Shown: in pieces, positions 11,026-22,443 of the stretch
Position numbering within the stretch: position 1 is the stretch's first letter
How the letters are laid out: every line of letters starts with the position of its first letter
DNA from: Paracamarosporium sp. OC-R06-R3
Taxonomy: Eukaryota > Ascomycota > Dothideomycetes > Pleosporales > Didymosphaeriaceae
DNA: 64,000 nt
Assembly: GCA_019828545.1 (NCBI GenBank)
Contig: JACVRA010000181.1
Coordinates: 124,001 to 188,000 of the forward strand
Direction of reading: 5' to 3'
The notes under the pieces: generated by a model
What the model saw: the letters and a program-made list of their open reading frames with translations, nothing else
Database searches by the model: none
What the model was told of the DNA's origin: nothing
Translations under genes and position numbers: made by a program

Positions 11026-12585
11026 ATGTTCGAAGACATCCAGAAAGGCATCCCGGATCCTATGTTCCTGCTGAAACAGCGAGCAGACACCGACACTTTT
11101 CCTGCAAAGATTGACCTTGGTGTTGGAATATATCGGAATGAGACAGGCGTGTATCATGAATTAAATAGCATCAAACAGGTACGATTAACCATGACCCAAC
11201 CTTGGAGCTACCCAAGCGATATGCTAATAAGTGCGTAGGCCAAGAGACAACTAATGGAGAAGGACCCAGGACATGATGTATATAGTGGGTATTATCCATA
11301 CACAGGAAGCTACTAACAATGACACAGTATGAGCTAACCACCGGCAATGCTGATTTCCTTCGCCATGCAGCCTCAACTGTATTCGGAGAGAGTTCCAAGC
11401 AGCAGCAAAATCTTGTATGACCTTCGCTGTTGTCTTTGCGTGTCTACATTAACAACGAACAGATTGCTTCTGTACAGACAATCTCAGGCACCGGCGCCTG
11501 TCATCTAGGCGCTCTGTTCCTCGCCAAAAACATATTGCTCCGCCCAAGAGCTTTCGTAGGCATCCCAACCTGGGGCAACTACAAACCACTATTCAACCTT
11601 GCCGGTATAGGGGTGAGTGAGTTTAGCTATTACAATTCAGACACCAGAAGGCTCGACCTTGCATCCACCTTGCATGCAATCAACTCCGCCCCGGATGAGA
11701 GTATCTTCATACTTCAAGGGTGCTGTCACAACCCCACCGGGGCGGATCCCACACAAGAAGAGTGGAAAATCTTAGCAGATGCCATGAAAAGGAAAAGACA
11801 TCTACCTTTCTTTGACTTCGCCTATCAAGGCCTCGGCGAGAGTTTAGATCAGGATGCCTTCAGTGTCAGGCTATTCGCTAGCATGGGCATGGAACTGCTT
11901 GTCTGTCAGTCTTTCTCAAAGAATTTTGCTTTGTATGGTGAGCGGTGTGGTGCGCTACACGTAGTTACATGTTCTGCAAGCACGGCGCAGAACGTGCATG
12001 ATCAGCTTCGATGCTTGATCAGATGGGAGGTCTCATCTTCTCCTGCTTTTGGATCGCGCCTGATTACGATTATTCAGGAGTCATCGACGCTGAGATCAAA
12101 CTGGTAGGGAGTTTTCCTTGCGTGGCTAACGGGTAGATATATTGACGAAACCTTCAGGGAAAACGAACTAAGCGCTATGAGGACTCGATTACAGCGCAAT
12201 CGTCACATGTTACACAATATGTTTCTGAAGCTAAGAGTATGCCTTATAAGTTATCCATCGCACCATTTGATACATAGCTAATACTTGACATCAGACTCCC
12301 GGTGATTGGAGCCATATCCTGGAAGAAAAGGGACTATTCTCGTGAGTTGAATGAACTAGAACATTAACCCGAAAATTTGACTGAATGATATCCAGCTATT
12401 TGCGGTTGGATCAAACTCAGTGCAGACGATTGACGGACAAATACCACATCTATCTTCCTTCAAATGGCCGCATTAATGTTTCTGGACTAAATGAGAATAA
12501 TGTGGAAGTCTTTGCACATGCTGTAGATGAGACCGTACGTTGGAGAGAAGCTGGGGGTAAGGGAATGATTAGCGTGAGATTGTAG
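11026..12585 (+). CDS. Aspartate/aromatic-type aminotransferase, class I
   Basis: PLP-dependent transamination, usually between aspartate or an aromatic amino acid and 2-oxoglutarate/glutamate. Seven exons (11026-11178, 11239-11277, 11328-11414, 11463-12103, 12158-12236, 12295-12341, 12396-12585) give 411 residues, normal for a cytosolic AAT. Seen are KIDLGVGIYRNETG near the N-terminus, the substrate loop ILQGCCHNPTGADPT, FFDFAYQGLG, and the PLP lysine in CQSFSKNFALYGERCG. SSPAFGSRL, TPGDWSHI and LPSNGRINVSGLNENNV follow. Two introns have clear branch points (TACTAAC in intron 2). There is no mitochondrial leader. It shares a promoter with the DUF1445 gene, so it plausibly disposes of glutamate made by 5-oxoprolinase. 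The C-terminal active-site arginine lies in the NGRINVSG region as expected. Confidence 0.93.
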
Positions 12586-13501
12586 CGTGTGAATCGTAAC
12601 TTGACTCAGAATGATGAGGTATAGCTCCTATTCCAAAAATCGAGCTCGACCTAAACTCACTGGTGACTGTCTGATTCTTTCGTTTCGGGTCGTAAAAGAG
12701 GTAAGAGAGAAATCGTAAAAGTTGGTATTTTACGACTCGAGTTATCTTTATGATCGTACTTTATAATCGGTTGTAGACTAAAGCTATACTCTCAGAAGCC
12801 TTTTAAGGTACATTCCGCATCACATTTTCCGTCCCCATTTCTACACTTTACTAATCAACCCCAAGCATCGCAGGTCGCTACATAGTGTTCGTTCAGTACT
12901 ATACGGATACATAAATAGCATATACCTAGCATCTCAGGGCTATCCTATCAGCTAGTTACACACCCTAGACATTGATCAGAGCGCTTGCGCGACGGTGAAG
13001 TATCGAAAAACCGGTCCTTTGTCTAGGAACGATAGACTTATTACACTTTCATCAGCTGTCTGATCACAAGAACGCCGCAAGCGTGGTAATGTTCATAATA
13101 TGCAATGACCTTGAAATTCCATTTCAATCATTCAAGCTATGAAAGAGAGTAGTCAGATCACCATCGAGAAGAATCCTCTGCCATCTGGCGCTCATCTACT
13201 CCCTAAGTACATTCTCCTGGGTGATGGACAGGATGTAAATGTCTTATACATTCTACGCATATTCATATCGTTCAATTTAGCATGTTCTATGAACTAGGTG
13301 TGGTATTGAGGGGTTGAGATATAGCCCCGCAAGGAGAAGAAAGGGAGAGCAGAGAAAGAAGAAAATCTTTGAATGGCTTGGTTGTGACGTGCATTGATGC
13401 TTTCGTGTAGCTAACTAGGTAGGATAGGTGCCACATGTGTCCCAAATAATGATTTCCTCCTTACAATGGTATTATTTCGCAGGATTGACGTCGCAATACC
13501 G
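12586..13501. other. Intergenic, no gene seen
   Basis: About 915 bp between the aminotransferase stop and the RTA1-like stop (convergent). A/T-rich, with no open frame that has coding character, no tRNA-like structure and no clear repeat. Confidence 0.6.
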
Positions 13502-14383
13502 TTAACACTTTTGTGAATGTTGCAGATCGTTCGGGTACCACCAGTAGAAGACGACCATAACCGCGAGCATGAGGACCGAATCGAAAACGTATAGCGGCCA
13601 TTCGTTCTTGAGCAGCAGTCCACTAGAACCACCCCCAAACTCAATAATACGAAAGAGGGATCGGATGAGAATGAGAGCCGAGGTCACATAGAGCATCATC
13701 ATGATCTTTTCCCATTCGAACCCACCCCGAACACCCAATCTAGCATTGTATCGCTTGTGAAAGACGATAGCCGACACGACGAAAAGGCCGAAGAAGAGAA
13801 TCTGGATGATTAAACCAAATATGACAATGCTCTCGCCAGTCTTTGGGTTGGTCCCAGCAGCCATGTAACCTGCTCCACTGCTCTGGATCAAGAATGAAAA
13901 GGCGTCGCCGATAACAAAGGTCTTGGTGAGCCAGTTCACGCGGATGATAGATAATCGCTCAGCAGCGGGTCCCAAAGCGCGCATGACGCGACCGAGGATC
14001 ATATAGATGGAAGCCGCGAATAGCGAAGGTGGTACTAGGAGGAAGACAGACTGGATTATGTATGGCCCGAGCTGATCGGTAGCGTTGTTAGCGGCTATCC
14101 GTCCGCCGTAGCCAATCACTTCGACTAGGATGCAGCGTTAGTAAACGAAGTGCAAGCTTGTCTAACGATCGGAGGACTCACGATATCCACCGATAACAAA
14201 GGGTAAGCAGAACCACATGCGTGTTCTATACATCTTCCACGTATGTAAGATCGATGCGACCAGGTACAGTAGGAGAAAGATCACCGCCGCCGCCATTGAT
14301 GGCACATATTTCCACAGGTAAAAGCCTCCCTTATATGGAAGGAGTTCGCCTCTTTTCGAGATGAAAGGTGTCGTAGGTGCCAT
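13502..14383 (-). CDS. RTA1-like seven-transmembrane protein (lipid-translocating exporter family)
   Basis: Two exons (14383-14182, 14124-13502) joined across a 57-bp intron give 274 residues with about seven hydrophobic segments. The RTA1 pattern is visible: LWKYVPSMAAAVIFLLLYLV in TM1, EVIGYGGRIAANN after the second segment, the long hydrophobic QSVFLLVPPSLFAASIYMIL, then FVIGDAFSFLIQSSGAGYMA, and late FRIIEFGGG and YVFDSVLMLA. The family includes yeast Rta1/Rsb1, linked to resistance to aminocholesterol and sphingoid-base export. The C-terminus is short (about 20 residues) compared with many paralogs. Substrate is unknown. Neighbours give no functional hint. Confidence 0.9.
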
Positions 14384-16951
14384 GATTTGAAGGGATGAGC
14401 CTTTGCCCGCTGGTAAAAGAGAGTGGATTTAACTGAAAACGTAGAGATGCGATTATTGTAAGGAAATGAACGCTTGGATAGCAATAAAAAAAAGAGTCCA
14501 AAAGTACGAAGAACGAAGATCGAAACAGAAGAGCTCGCAACGGTCGTCTCATTCAAGCCTCTACGCCCTTTATATATGTACAATCTACTTATGACAAAAG
14601 GCTAGTGGTATCCGGAAACATACGAGCTTTGCGAGGAGGTATGTGGACGCGATTGTCATTCCTAGGGTGAGTCGCTACGTTCAATCGGCTTGATACGGCT
14701 AGTTTCACAGAACAGCCCCTTTATTTCGTATCAAATCGCGTATTCAACAGTCAAACGCTCAGATCTAACACTGTGATAGCATCCTGCGCTTCGCCACATT
14801 AGGCAAAGTGCGAACGGATACGCAGATACGCGAGCTATACGCCCCCAAACGAGGGCTAAGTCCACTCAGAGCACGGGCCGTCCAACTACATCCTGCTATA
14901 GCGGTGTCCACTCGTCGTATGAACGTCCCTCCGGACCTGCGTCATGTGTTGCGATTTGTCGCCTAAATCAAGCATCCACTGCTGCTTGACGCGTCATCCG
15001 AAAATTTCTTGAAAAATGACACCAATCTAAACAAGCTACATACTGCAGACCAAAAGTACTAAAGACGAGAGTATGAAAGTCTGTGTCAAGCGCCTTTCGC
15101 GAAGTGAGCAGGGAACCTAATGGACCATTTTTGTCTCGTATAATAACATTCACTCAGAAGAAGGGCTATCTCCTAAGACTGACGACGATTGTGCGCATGG
15201 ACTGCATTTTTCGCCGTTCGCCAATGCAACCCTGGCCAAGGTTGAATACAGTATATTTAGCTACAATTACCTGAAATGGATATGCTTGCGAGAATGACAA
15301 ATTGCTCGATAAATTGGGTCATCATGTCTTTTGCATTCATGTTCACTGACCTAACATGCTCTTTACAGCAAGCAAGCACAATCGCATGCATAATTTCGCT
15401 TTAACCTCGCGATATGCTGCAATCTTGTACATGGCAGTTTAGGGCAAGAAAAATGTTAATAATTGGTATGTGCAACTAGATTGTCTGTCAACCTCTGCAT
15501 AGCGGCAGTTACATGACTTCTGAGGGCTCTCACCTAACGCAGAACTGACAGTTTCATGAGAGCAGAGTATAGTCCCCCACTCCGTTCTTCTCTCGTGCTC
15601 TATACAGCGAAGAGATTACCGCCTACTTCCATCACCATACCCTCCTACTGCAACCGCATACTGTCTCAACGTCACCACAAGGAGGGAACAACATAAATAC
15701 AATGAAGAGGAGTGTTGTATCGGCCAATGTATGCCCCACACGGCATCCGTAGCTATTATCGCCGGTCTAATACACATAAGTCTTCGTTCTCTATGGAAAT
15801 TCGTGAGCTGACATCATACATCAGTGGACAAGGTTACTTTGTTAAATCAATACTTCTACCTTGACACTCGAGCACACAAACCAAAAACGTGCTCGCAAAA
15901 GCTCAGAATACCAAAGCAAACAATACAGCTACTATCTATACCCATTCTCCTAGATATTGATCTTTACTACACCTCGACCACAAGACATCATGCTGTCCCG
16001 TCTTCAGGAAGCCATCGTGCCTGCTACACACTAGCTAGCCCTAGCACACCTCCCCAACCACCATACTCAGCCCTACATAGAACTTCGACTCACATACCCC
16101 GATTCAGTCCCCCCTTCCTTTTCTTTCCCTCTAACAACCCAGTTCCCTCTTCGTACACGGTCCCAACCATATCAAATGCCACCTTGACTAACAGCTTTCG
16201 CGTCTAATCCTCCTGTCGTAGTATACAGCAGAGAAAACACTCATGTCTAGACGTCTCCAGCCAGCCCGATCCTGCCTTGCATGTGGAATGTTTGAGTTAG
16301 GAAACGCCGGTTCCCGCTACAGTGCCATGTATTTCGCGGAGCCAGTTGTGGAAGCGTATGTTCCGGACTTGACTTGGGATGGGATCGGGCATCTATAGGG
16401 TTTACTTGCTGTATGGTGGTGTTCAGGATAGGAGGGTGAAGTGATAGGGTTGGAAAGTTAGAAACCCTTCCGTTGTAGGTAGGATGTGTGTGGGTGCAAT
16501 CCTTCGATGACGGCGTACATGAGTAAGGAATACCGGATTTACACGGGTAGCTTGTGCGTATATTTACGATGAATTGTGTGAGGTTGTGAAGTGTGTCGGA
16601 TTGTTTTGAGTCGTGGGGATTGGGGTTCGGATTATGCGCAAAAGATGCTAGGTCTATCGGAGGTGATGACCATGTAATGCGTGCGTTTATTTGCTATTTT
16701 CGTCGGGAGCCTTCCTAGTCTACAAAACTCCGTTCTGATGCATGATCTATTGCGTGAAGAAGTACACCAAAGTTGGAGTCTTCATCCAAGAGCTAAAGAG
16801 CAGCCAAATGCAAGTAATCATCCGGACTCGGCAGCTGCATCCAACTTACTAATGTATCCAATCAAACCAGCCTTCTAAATAAACACCAAGATCATGCACT
16901 TCTCGTGTGAGCGAGATCCAAATACCAGCACAAAACATTATGCACAATGGC
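14384..16951. other. Long intergenic region, no gene seen
   Basis: About 2.6 kb. The part just upstream of 14383 is presumably the RTA1-like promoter. Short open frames exist, for example 15824-16207 on the plus strand, but they have low-complexity Ser/Thr/Pro composition, no family motif and no supporting splice context. No RNA gene or repeat was recognised. Confidence 0.5.
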
Positions 16952-18118
16952 CTACGATGCCGGTGCAGCAGGACCCTCGCTCGTTGCACTCGCGGCCAGT
17001 ATTTGCGATGACCGCAACCCATCGATAGCAGACAGAATCCCATCCGCAACTTCGCCCACTTTGCCTTCTAATGCAGCGAAATCCATTTTCCCTATCGCAG
17101 TATTGATCTTCTCTGTAACTTCTGGCTCCGCCACCGCTTCAGACATGACCTGTCCCTCAGTGCGCCAGTACTCCTCCCTGACTTGTCTCAGCCCAGGGTC
17201 GCGGTTGATACTGTTTTCCAGCAGCCCCAGCGCGCGCAACTTATGCAACGTCTCTTCCGCTACCTTGGTCGCGCTCTCAAGGCGATTCGCGAGCGGTTCC
17301 GGCCGCGCAAGCCAGCGGTTTGTGGAGGTCAGGTAGAGGATCGCAGCGAATGCGGCATCTGCAACAGCAAAAGCCACATATCTTAGCACCCGTATCCGCC
17401 AGTGCGCAAAGTCAACCTCCTGGAGAACCTTCGCGCGCTTATTCGCAGCCGGGTCATATGTGCCCAAATACCAGGTTTCGGCGACTAACAGCGTGAGCCC
17501 CGCGATCGTAGCGTGCGTGCGGAACCTCGAGCCCTCTGGGCCGACGAGTGAGGATGTAGCGAGCCCGAGGGCTGCGAGGTGCGCGAGGTGTGGCATAATG
17601 AGCTTCGGGAGCGAGTAGAGGAAATAATTTCTAGTGTCGTTGGAGGCGGTAGCGGCAGTGGAGCACCACAGGCAGTTGAGCAGCGTGTCTGGGCCGAAAG
17701 CGAAGTAGAGCATCTTATTCGCGCTGTTCACCGTGAACTTCTCCCTCAGCTTTTCGTCGGCCTCGGTAAGCGGCCGGAGTAAGCCTAGCCGTGTGAACAG
17801 TACGTTGGGCTCGATCTGCCATCTGCTCTGCGTCTTCAGAAATACATTTTCTTCCGCGAACCGCGGCAGGCTCAACGCCAGACAGACAATCGTGCTGACG
17901 AATAAGAGGTTCAGTGCGCGTTGCACTTTCGTAGGAACCGGGCGGACGGAAATGCTCCTCGAAGCTGCGCGGCTCGTATTAAAAAGGTTGAGCAGGCGAG
18001 GAAGTAAGAAAGGACCGAAGACAATGAGGAGCGTATGTAGAGACGAGGGGAGGAAAGTGAGGCGCGGGATCACGACGTAGGAGATGACGAGCAGAACAAT
18101 GTTCTGCCAGTTGAACAT
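16952..18118 (-). CDS. Conserved fungal membrane protein of unknown function
   Basis: Intronless, 388 residues. Two hydrophobic segments near the N-terminus (residues about 5-45), one near 67-85, and more around 175-260 suggest four to six membrane passes. The first two are separated by PRLTFLPSSLHTLL, and a soluble loop with FGPDTLLNCLWCS follows. The last 100 residues are charged, Ala/Glu-rich and probably helical and soluble. I recognise the general type as a conserved ascomycete membrane protein without assigned activity and make no functional claim. GC content is higher than in its surroundings, consistent with a stably conserved gene. It is flanked by long non-coding stretches on both sides. 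Confidence 0.82.
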   Translation of the reverse strand: MFNWQNIVLLVISYVVIPRLTFLPSSLHTLLIVFGPFLLPRLLNLFNTSRAASRSISVRPVPTKVQRALNLLFVSTIVCLALSLPRFAEENVFLKTQSRWQIEPNVLFTRLGLLRPLTEADEKLREKFTVNSANKMLYFAFGPDTLLNCLWCSTAATASNDTRNYFLYSLPKLIMPHLAHLAALGLATSSLVGPEGSRFRTHATIAGLTLLVAETWYLGTYDPAANKRAKVLQEVDFAHWRIRVLRYVAFAVADAAFAAILYLTSTNRWLARPEPLANRLESATKVAEETLHKLRALGLLENSINRDPGLRQVREEYWRTEGQVMSEAVAEPEVTEKINTAIGKMDFAALEGKVGEVADGILSAIDGLRSSQILAASATSEGPAAPAS

Positions 18119-19162
18119 TTTGGCGGGCTTAAGCAGCGCATGGAGTCTGGCGACAGAGACCAGAGGCTCGGTGGAACAAAGAGGGTGACGTGTGAAGATG
18201 CGCGTAGGTGAGCCGCTGCAGGGTCTGGCTTGGCGTGCCGCCCACTAAGCTAGGCACGTGACAGACTGTGCCGTAGAATTCACGTAGAATTCAGTTCGAA
18301 TGTTGATTGATACCCAGTCAACACGAATGGATGTCAACATACAGGTACAAACGTTGTGCTGATATCCCTTGGATAGCAGATTTTGATTCAGCAAAATAAT
18401 CAGCATGTAACGTTCAGACAGTGAAAGCCTCCTGCATAGTACCCATTACTCTACACTAAGACAATCCAACAAAGTTGCTCCTCAAAAACATTAATCCTCT
18501 CTAATTTTAACAGAAGACTTATCTTTATCCTAGAAATCGCTTCCTGCTTCGCTCTTAAGCTAAGTTGTAGTGCTGCATCACCTAGCGACATCCCATGGTC
18601 GACCACGATCATTCATCCACACTGTTGAGATTACCTACTAGAGAAGTCCAGACCACACGAATGAAAAAGCCCGTAACAAGTGGCGACTAGATAGTTTGCC
18701 TCTCGGTCCATTTTCCCGATAGAATTTCCATCTCCACCTAGACGGCGCCCTCCGATCTAGACTCTCCGCAACCTCCATAAATCTGGACTAAGCATCTCGA
18801 TCGAGATTGAGATCCACAACTTCCACGTGATTTCCAAAAGAACGGCGTTTCCTAGGCCTCTTTGAGCTCATCAATATTATTCCTCATACTCAAACTTGCG
18901 CGGCTTCTTAACGAAGGTGACTTGCGAATGCGGCCTCGTTGGGGGCATGTTTTCTGCACGCTCCGAAGAGCGGATTCCGAAGATGTGTGCATATGCAAGA
19001 TTCCTTATCGGCTCTTTCCAACCACTCGCAAGATGCATGAGTGACTGTGCGAACAGGTATTACACATCATGTCTTCACGGTTAGCCGTGAGTATATTTTG
19101 CACATTTTGATCCAGATCTTTGCCAATATTTGTACCTGATGGTTGCGTCGTGATTACCGGTC
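18119..19162. other. Intergenic, no gene seen
   Basis: About 1.04 kb between the start of the membrane-protein gene and the stop of the following Zn2Cys6 gene. The first 150 bp are GC-rich promoter-like sequence and the rest is A/T-rich. No open frame with coding character. Confidence 0.55.
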
Positions 19163-21379
19163 TTATTGCGGCCTGTTGTTGTTCGTGTCGTTCAACAGTG
19201 AGAAATCAAGGTTCAAATCGTCCCAATCGAACACAACCTCCATACCACCAATATCCAAATTCGATGAGCTGCCGAAAGGATTCTGCGACAGAAACTGGTC
19301 CAAGTCAAAAGCAAGATCATCGGTGGTCGCCATCTCAGGCACAGGTACAGGGTTCAATACAGCTGTCGTCGATTTTACTTCCGGTTCAACCACCGGCGCT
19401 GTGGTTGCAGGGAGCGTCACCTCTGAGTCTGAGTAGTTAGATTCCAACTGTTGCACTCTCCGTTGCCGCTTGGTGATCGGGGCGTATTGGGATAGCACGG
19501 GCGCTGCCTGCACAAGCTTGAACAGGAACCAGTAAGACGATGCGCCGAGCTTGGTGGTGAGACTGAGCTGCTGGAGCATATGGAGCGCATTCTCTATTAC
19601 ATCCTTGACCCTCTCGTAATGAGGTAGTTCGTTGTCAACATCGTGAATGATGGCCGAACAAAGAACAGTCGCAGTGTCGAAGATACAGAAAACAACCATG
19701 TGGAACTTGGCGTTGATAGGGAACTCGTGGTCGAACAGCAGACGCGCTATTTCGAGCATCTTGAGTGCTATTTCCACGCCTGTTTTGCGGAACTCTGCGT
19801 CTCGTGGTGTCTTGGGATTCTTTGGGTCGCGGGTTAGGTACGGTTTGAGTAAGTCGAGCATGGCCATGTGAATAACAACGTGCAGCTGATAACGCTGAAA
19901 GGTGTAGTAAGGGTGCTGCCCGTCTAGAGACATGTCCGGATCTTCGACTCGGAAAACCGGGGGCAGTTCATCAATGAAGTTGCGGATTTCATCGAGAGCT
20001 GTCGACACTTGGTCTGGAGAGAGGTCGCTGGTAGCTTGAACATCGCCTAACAGCGGTGCTATGCGTCGTCCTATCTGCGCTTGAAGTACGATATGAGCAA
20101 ATGGCGAAAGAAGGTTAGGCTCAGACGCTGACTGATCGAGCCGTAAATTGGGGAACTCGAACGATAAATCTTTTTGGTCAATCAAGTGCGGTCTTCCAAG
20201 CCATGCAGACATCTGCCAGTCCCATATGTATAGCAAGGTCCATAAACGTCTGCGTATCTCAATGTCAAACTCAGACATTCCTTCGTTCGAGGTTTCCTTG
20301 TCAAGGCCGAGCTCCTGAGCCTCGCGAATCGTGCACCCTAGCGAGTGCCACGACTCTACAATTCTTGACTCTGACTTGAGCCAAGCGCCTTTATAAAAGA
20401 GCTCCTGTACTCTTTCTATGCAAGTGCTACTTGCCGAAAAACTCTTACTTAACTGCTCAGCTGCACAGTTAAAGCGATCCGTCATAACTTGCGGACCGCA
20501 AGCGAGTTCGAACTCAATCATCTTCCGAAGTTCGGGGGTAAGGTACTGCACCGAGTATGACAGTACTCTGAGCAGCAAGCAAGTAAACTCGGGTGAGAGT
20601 GTTCGGCTGTTGACACGGTCTGCCCACCACTGCACATACTGATTTGTAAAGGTCGGAGCGTATATGGCGCTGTATCGATAGTTGACGACAGAGAGGAAGT
20701 GGTTAACGATAGCATCTACAAGAGCTCAGTCCCATGTCGTCAAAATACTAGTGATCTTACCTGTAATGGACCTAGGAGGTATTGCATGCAGAACACCTTC
20801 TACTGCATCTGACTTATCGGAGTCTTCTGAAGATTCTTTCTTAAGCGATTGCTTTGTGTTGTCAGACCAATTATCGACAATAGTTGAGTTATAGCTACCT
20901 CGCCATTGGCCTGACCTAGTTTGAAGTGTACATGCCCTGGCATGTAGCCCCATATTTTTAAACCATCCTCAGGTTCGTCTTGCTCGCCATCCAGGCCACT
21001 CGAAACTATCTCTGTCGATTCGGGCTGGCTTCTTTTCCGTCCGCGTGTTTCATCGCTCTTCTCACTGACCCATTTCCATGTTACTATATCGAAGGATAAG
21101 GTGGTTTTGCGAGAATTTAGCATACCGGGATGAAGAGTCTGGGGATGAGGACTGCTGGGACTTTTTTGTCCCAAACTGACATAGATGAGGAACTTTCCTC
21201 GCTTGACAATGGTTGCAGGGCCATTCCCGCGAACACTGTGTGACGTGGTTAGTCGGAAATGCGAACAAGAACGGGGGCTCCCAGGCGCTTCCGACAACTT
21301 TCGGACATACCTTTTGTTTCCGGCGTTGGCATTCAGTGCACGAAGTCGTAGCACGACTTTCTTTACTAGCAGGCTGCAT
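19163..21379 (-). CDS. Zn2Cys6 transcription factor
   Basis: Five exons (21379-21311, 21235-21126, 21064-20899, 20851-20761, 20715-19163) give 662 residues. The zinc cluster is formed across intron 1: C-TE-C-QRRKQK-C-SREWP-C-NH-C-QARKVPHL-C, a regular CX2CX6CX5CX2CX8C. An acidic, Ser-rich linker follows (SLKKESSEDSDKSD) before a fungal_trans-like middle region that begins near AIVNHFLSVVNYRYSA and includes EIRRRLWTLLYIWDWQMSA and AWLGRPHLID. The C-terminal 60 residues are acidic with aromatic residues (VFDWDDLNLDFSLL), a plausible activation domain. The intron between exons 3 and 4 uses an AAAG acceptor and is the least certain junction. It is divergent from the next Zn2Cys6 gene, about 1.06 kb away. 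Target unknown. Confidence 0.87.
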
Positions 21380-22443
21380 AATGATTAATTTGCTCTACTG
21401 ACAAACAGAGGATTCGAAAATTGAAACGCCCAGCAATCGTCCGCACCGTGTCTTTTGGTTTATCGGATTTAAGTAAAGTGCGGCAAATCCCCGCCTCGAC
21501 CGCCAGATGACTAATAGCACGTGATACGCCCTGTTACACCATGTATGAGATGATCATTTTGGCCAGAATGCCATACAAATTGCTTCTCAGATCCTGCCGT
21601 ATATCGGTGGAAAATGAAGTTTCTATCATTCGTATAATGTTGTGGGGCGTGGGAGAACGGGTCCAGAACCACCAAGCGTACCCACAATAGAACCGCCACA
21701 TCGTCACAAGGCTGAAAGGCGTATCAATTCCAAATGGTTTCCGACCATCTTTCCGACCCGGAACAAGACAAGAGCTGAAAAGTCGACAAATGTGAAAAGA
21801 AACATTATGATCCCGAGTAAAAGATCGCCTCCAAAAAATGTAACGGGGATCTTGTCATCGTCAGAAGACCAACCGCTTTCCTGAAAGCGACGAACCGTGC
21901 TACAAGTAGGTTCATGTGGTACTTTTTGCGGCAGATTTTGTTTCTAATAATTGTTTCTAAATTCAGAAAGGGACCTACGCTAGATGGAATGAGTGACTGG
22001 AGTAGTAGGTGTAACTCTACTAGTGATTCTTCGTTGATGACTATAGCTTCCTCCCGTCGCAGTTCTGGAACACTCTAATGGGTCATTTGTACGAGCGCAA
22101 ATTGACTCCCATATTGATGAGTCTAACAAAAGGGAATTATCCGACCCTGCGATGACGTGAAAATGCTGCCAACATCATTGTGCGACGACATCGAAGCCTC
22201 TTCGGGGATTTTTTGGCGGGAAGCACCAATACTGGAATAAAGCAAACGATGAAAGATTTATCCTGGTAGCATACGATGTTTGTGGCATGAGGTGGCTGGA
22301 AGGGAGACGGGCGGAGATTACGCCGGCGCCGGCGTTTCCTATTCAGGTAAGCGGGATCGACGTCACACTAGTTCACACTGTAAGGCAACCTTCCGCTGTA
22401 CACATGCTTCTGCTGTGCACATGCCGATCGTTCAAACACAAAG
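21380..22443. promoter_or_regulatory. Divergent intergenic region between two Zn2Cys6 genes
   Basis: About 1.06 kb separating two divergent regulator genes. It contains a short perfect palindrome CGCCGGCGCCGGCG at about 22322-22335, a possible binding site. Otherwise A/T-rich, without convincing coding sequence. Confidence 0.45.

Noticed and set aside
15824..16207. 127-codon open frame on the plus strand
   Set aside because: Low-complexity Ser/Thr/Pro text, no motif, no splice context; in a long non-coding region.
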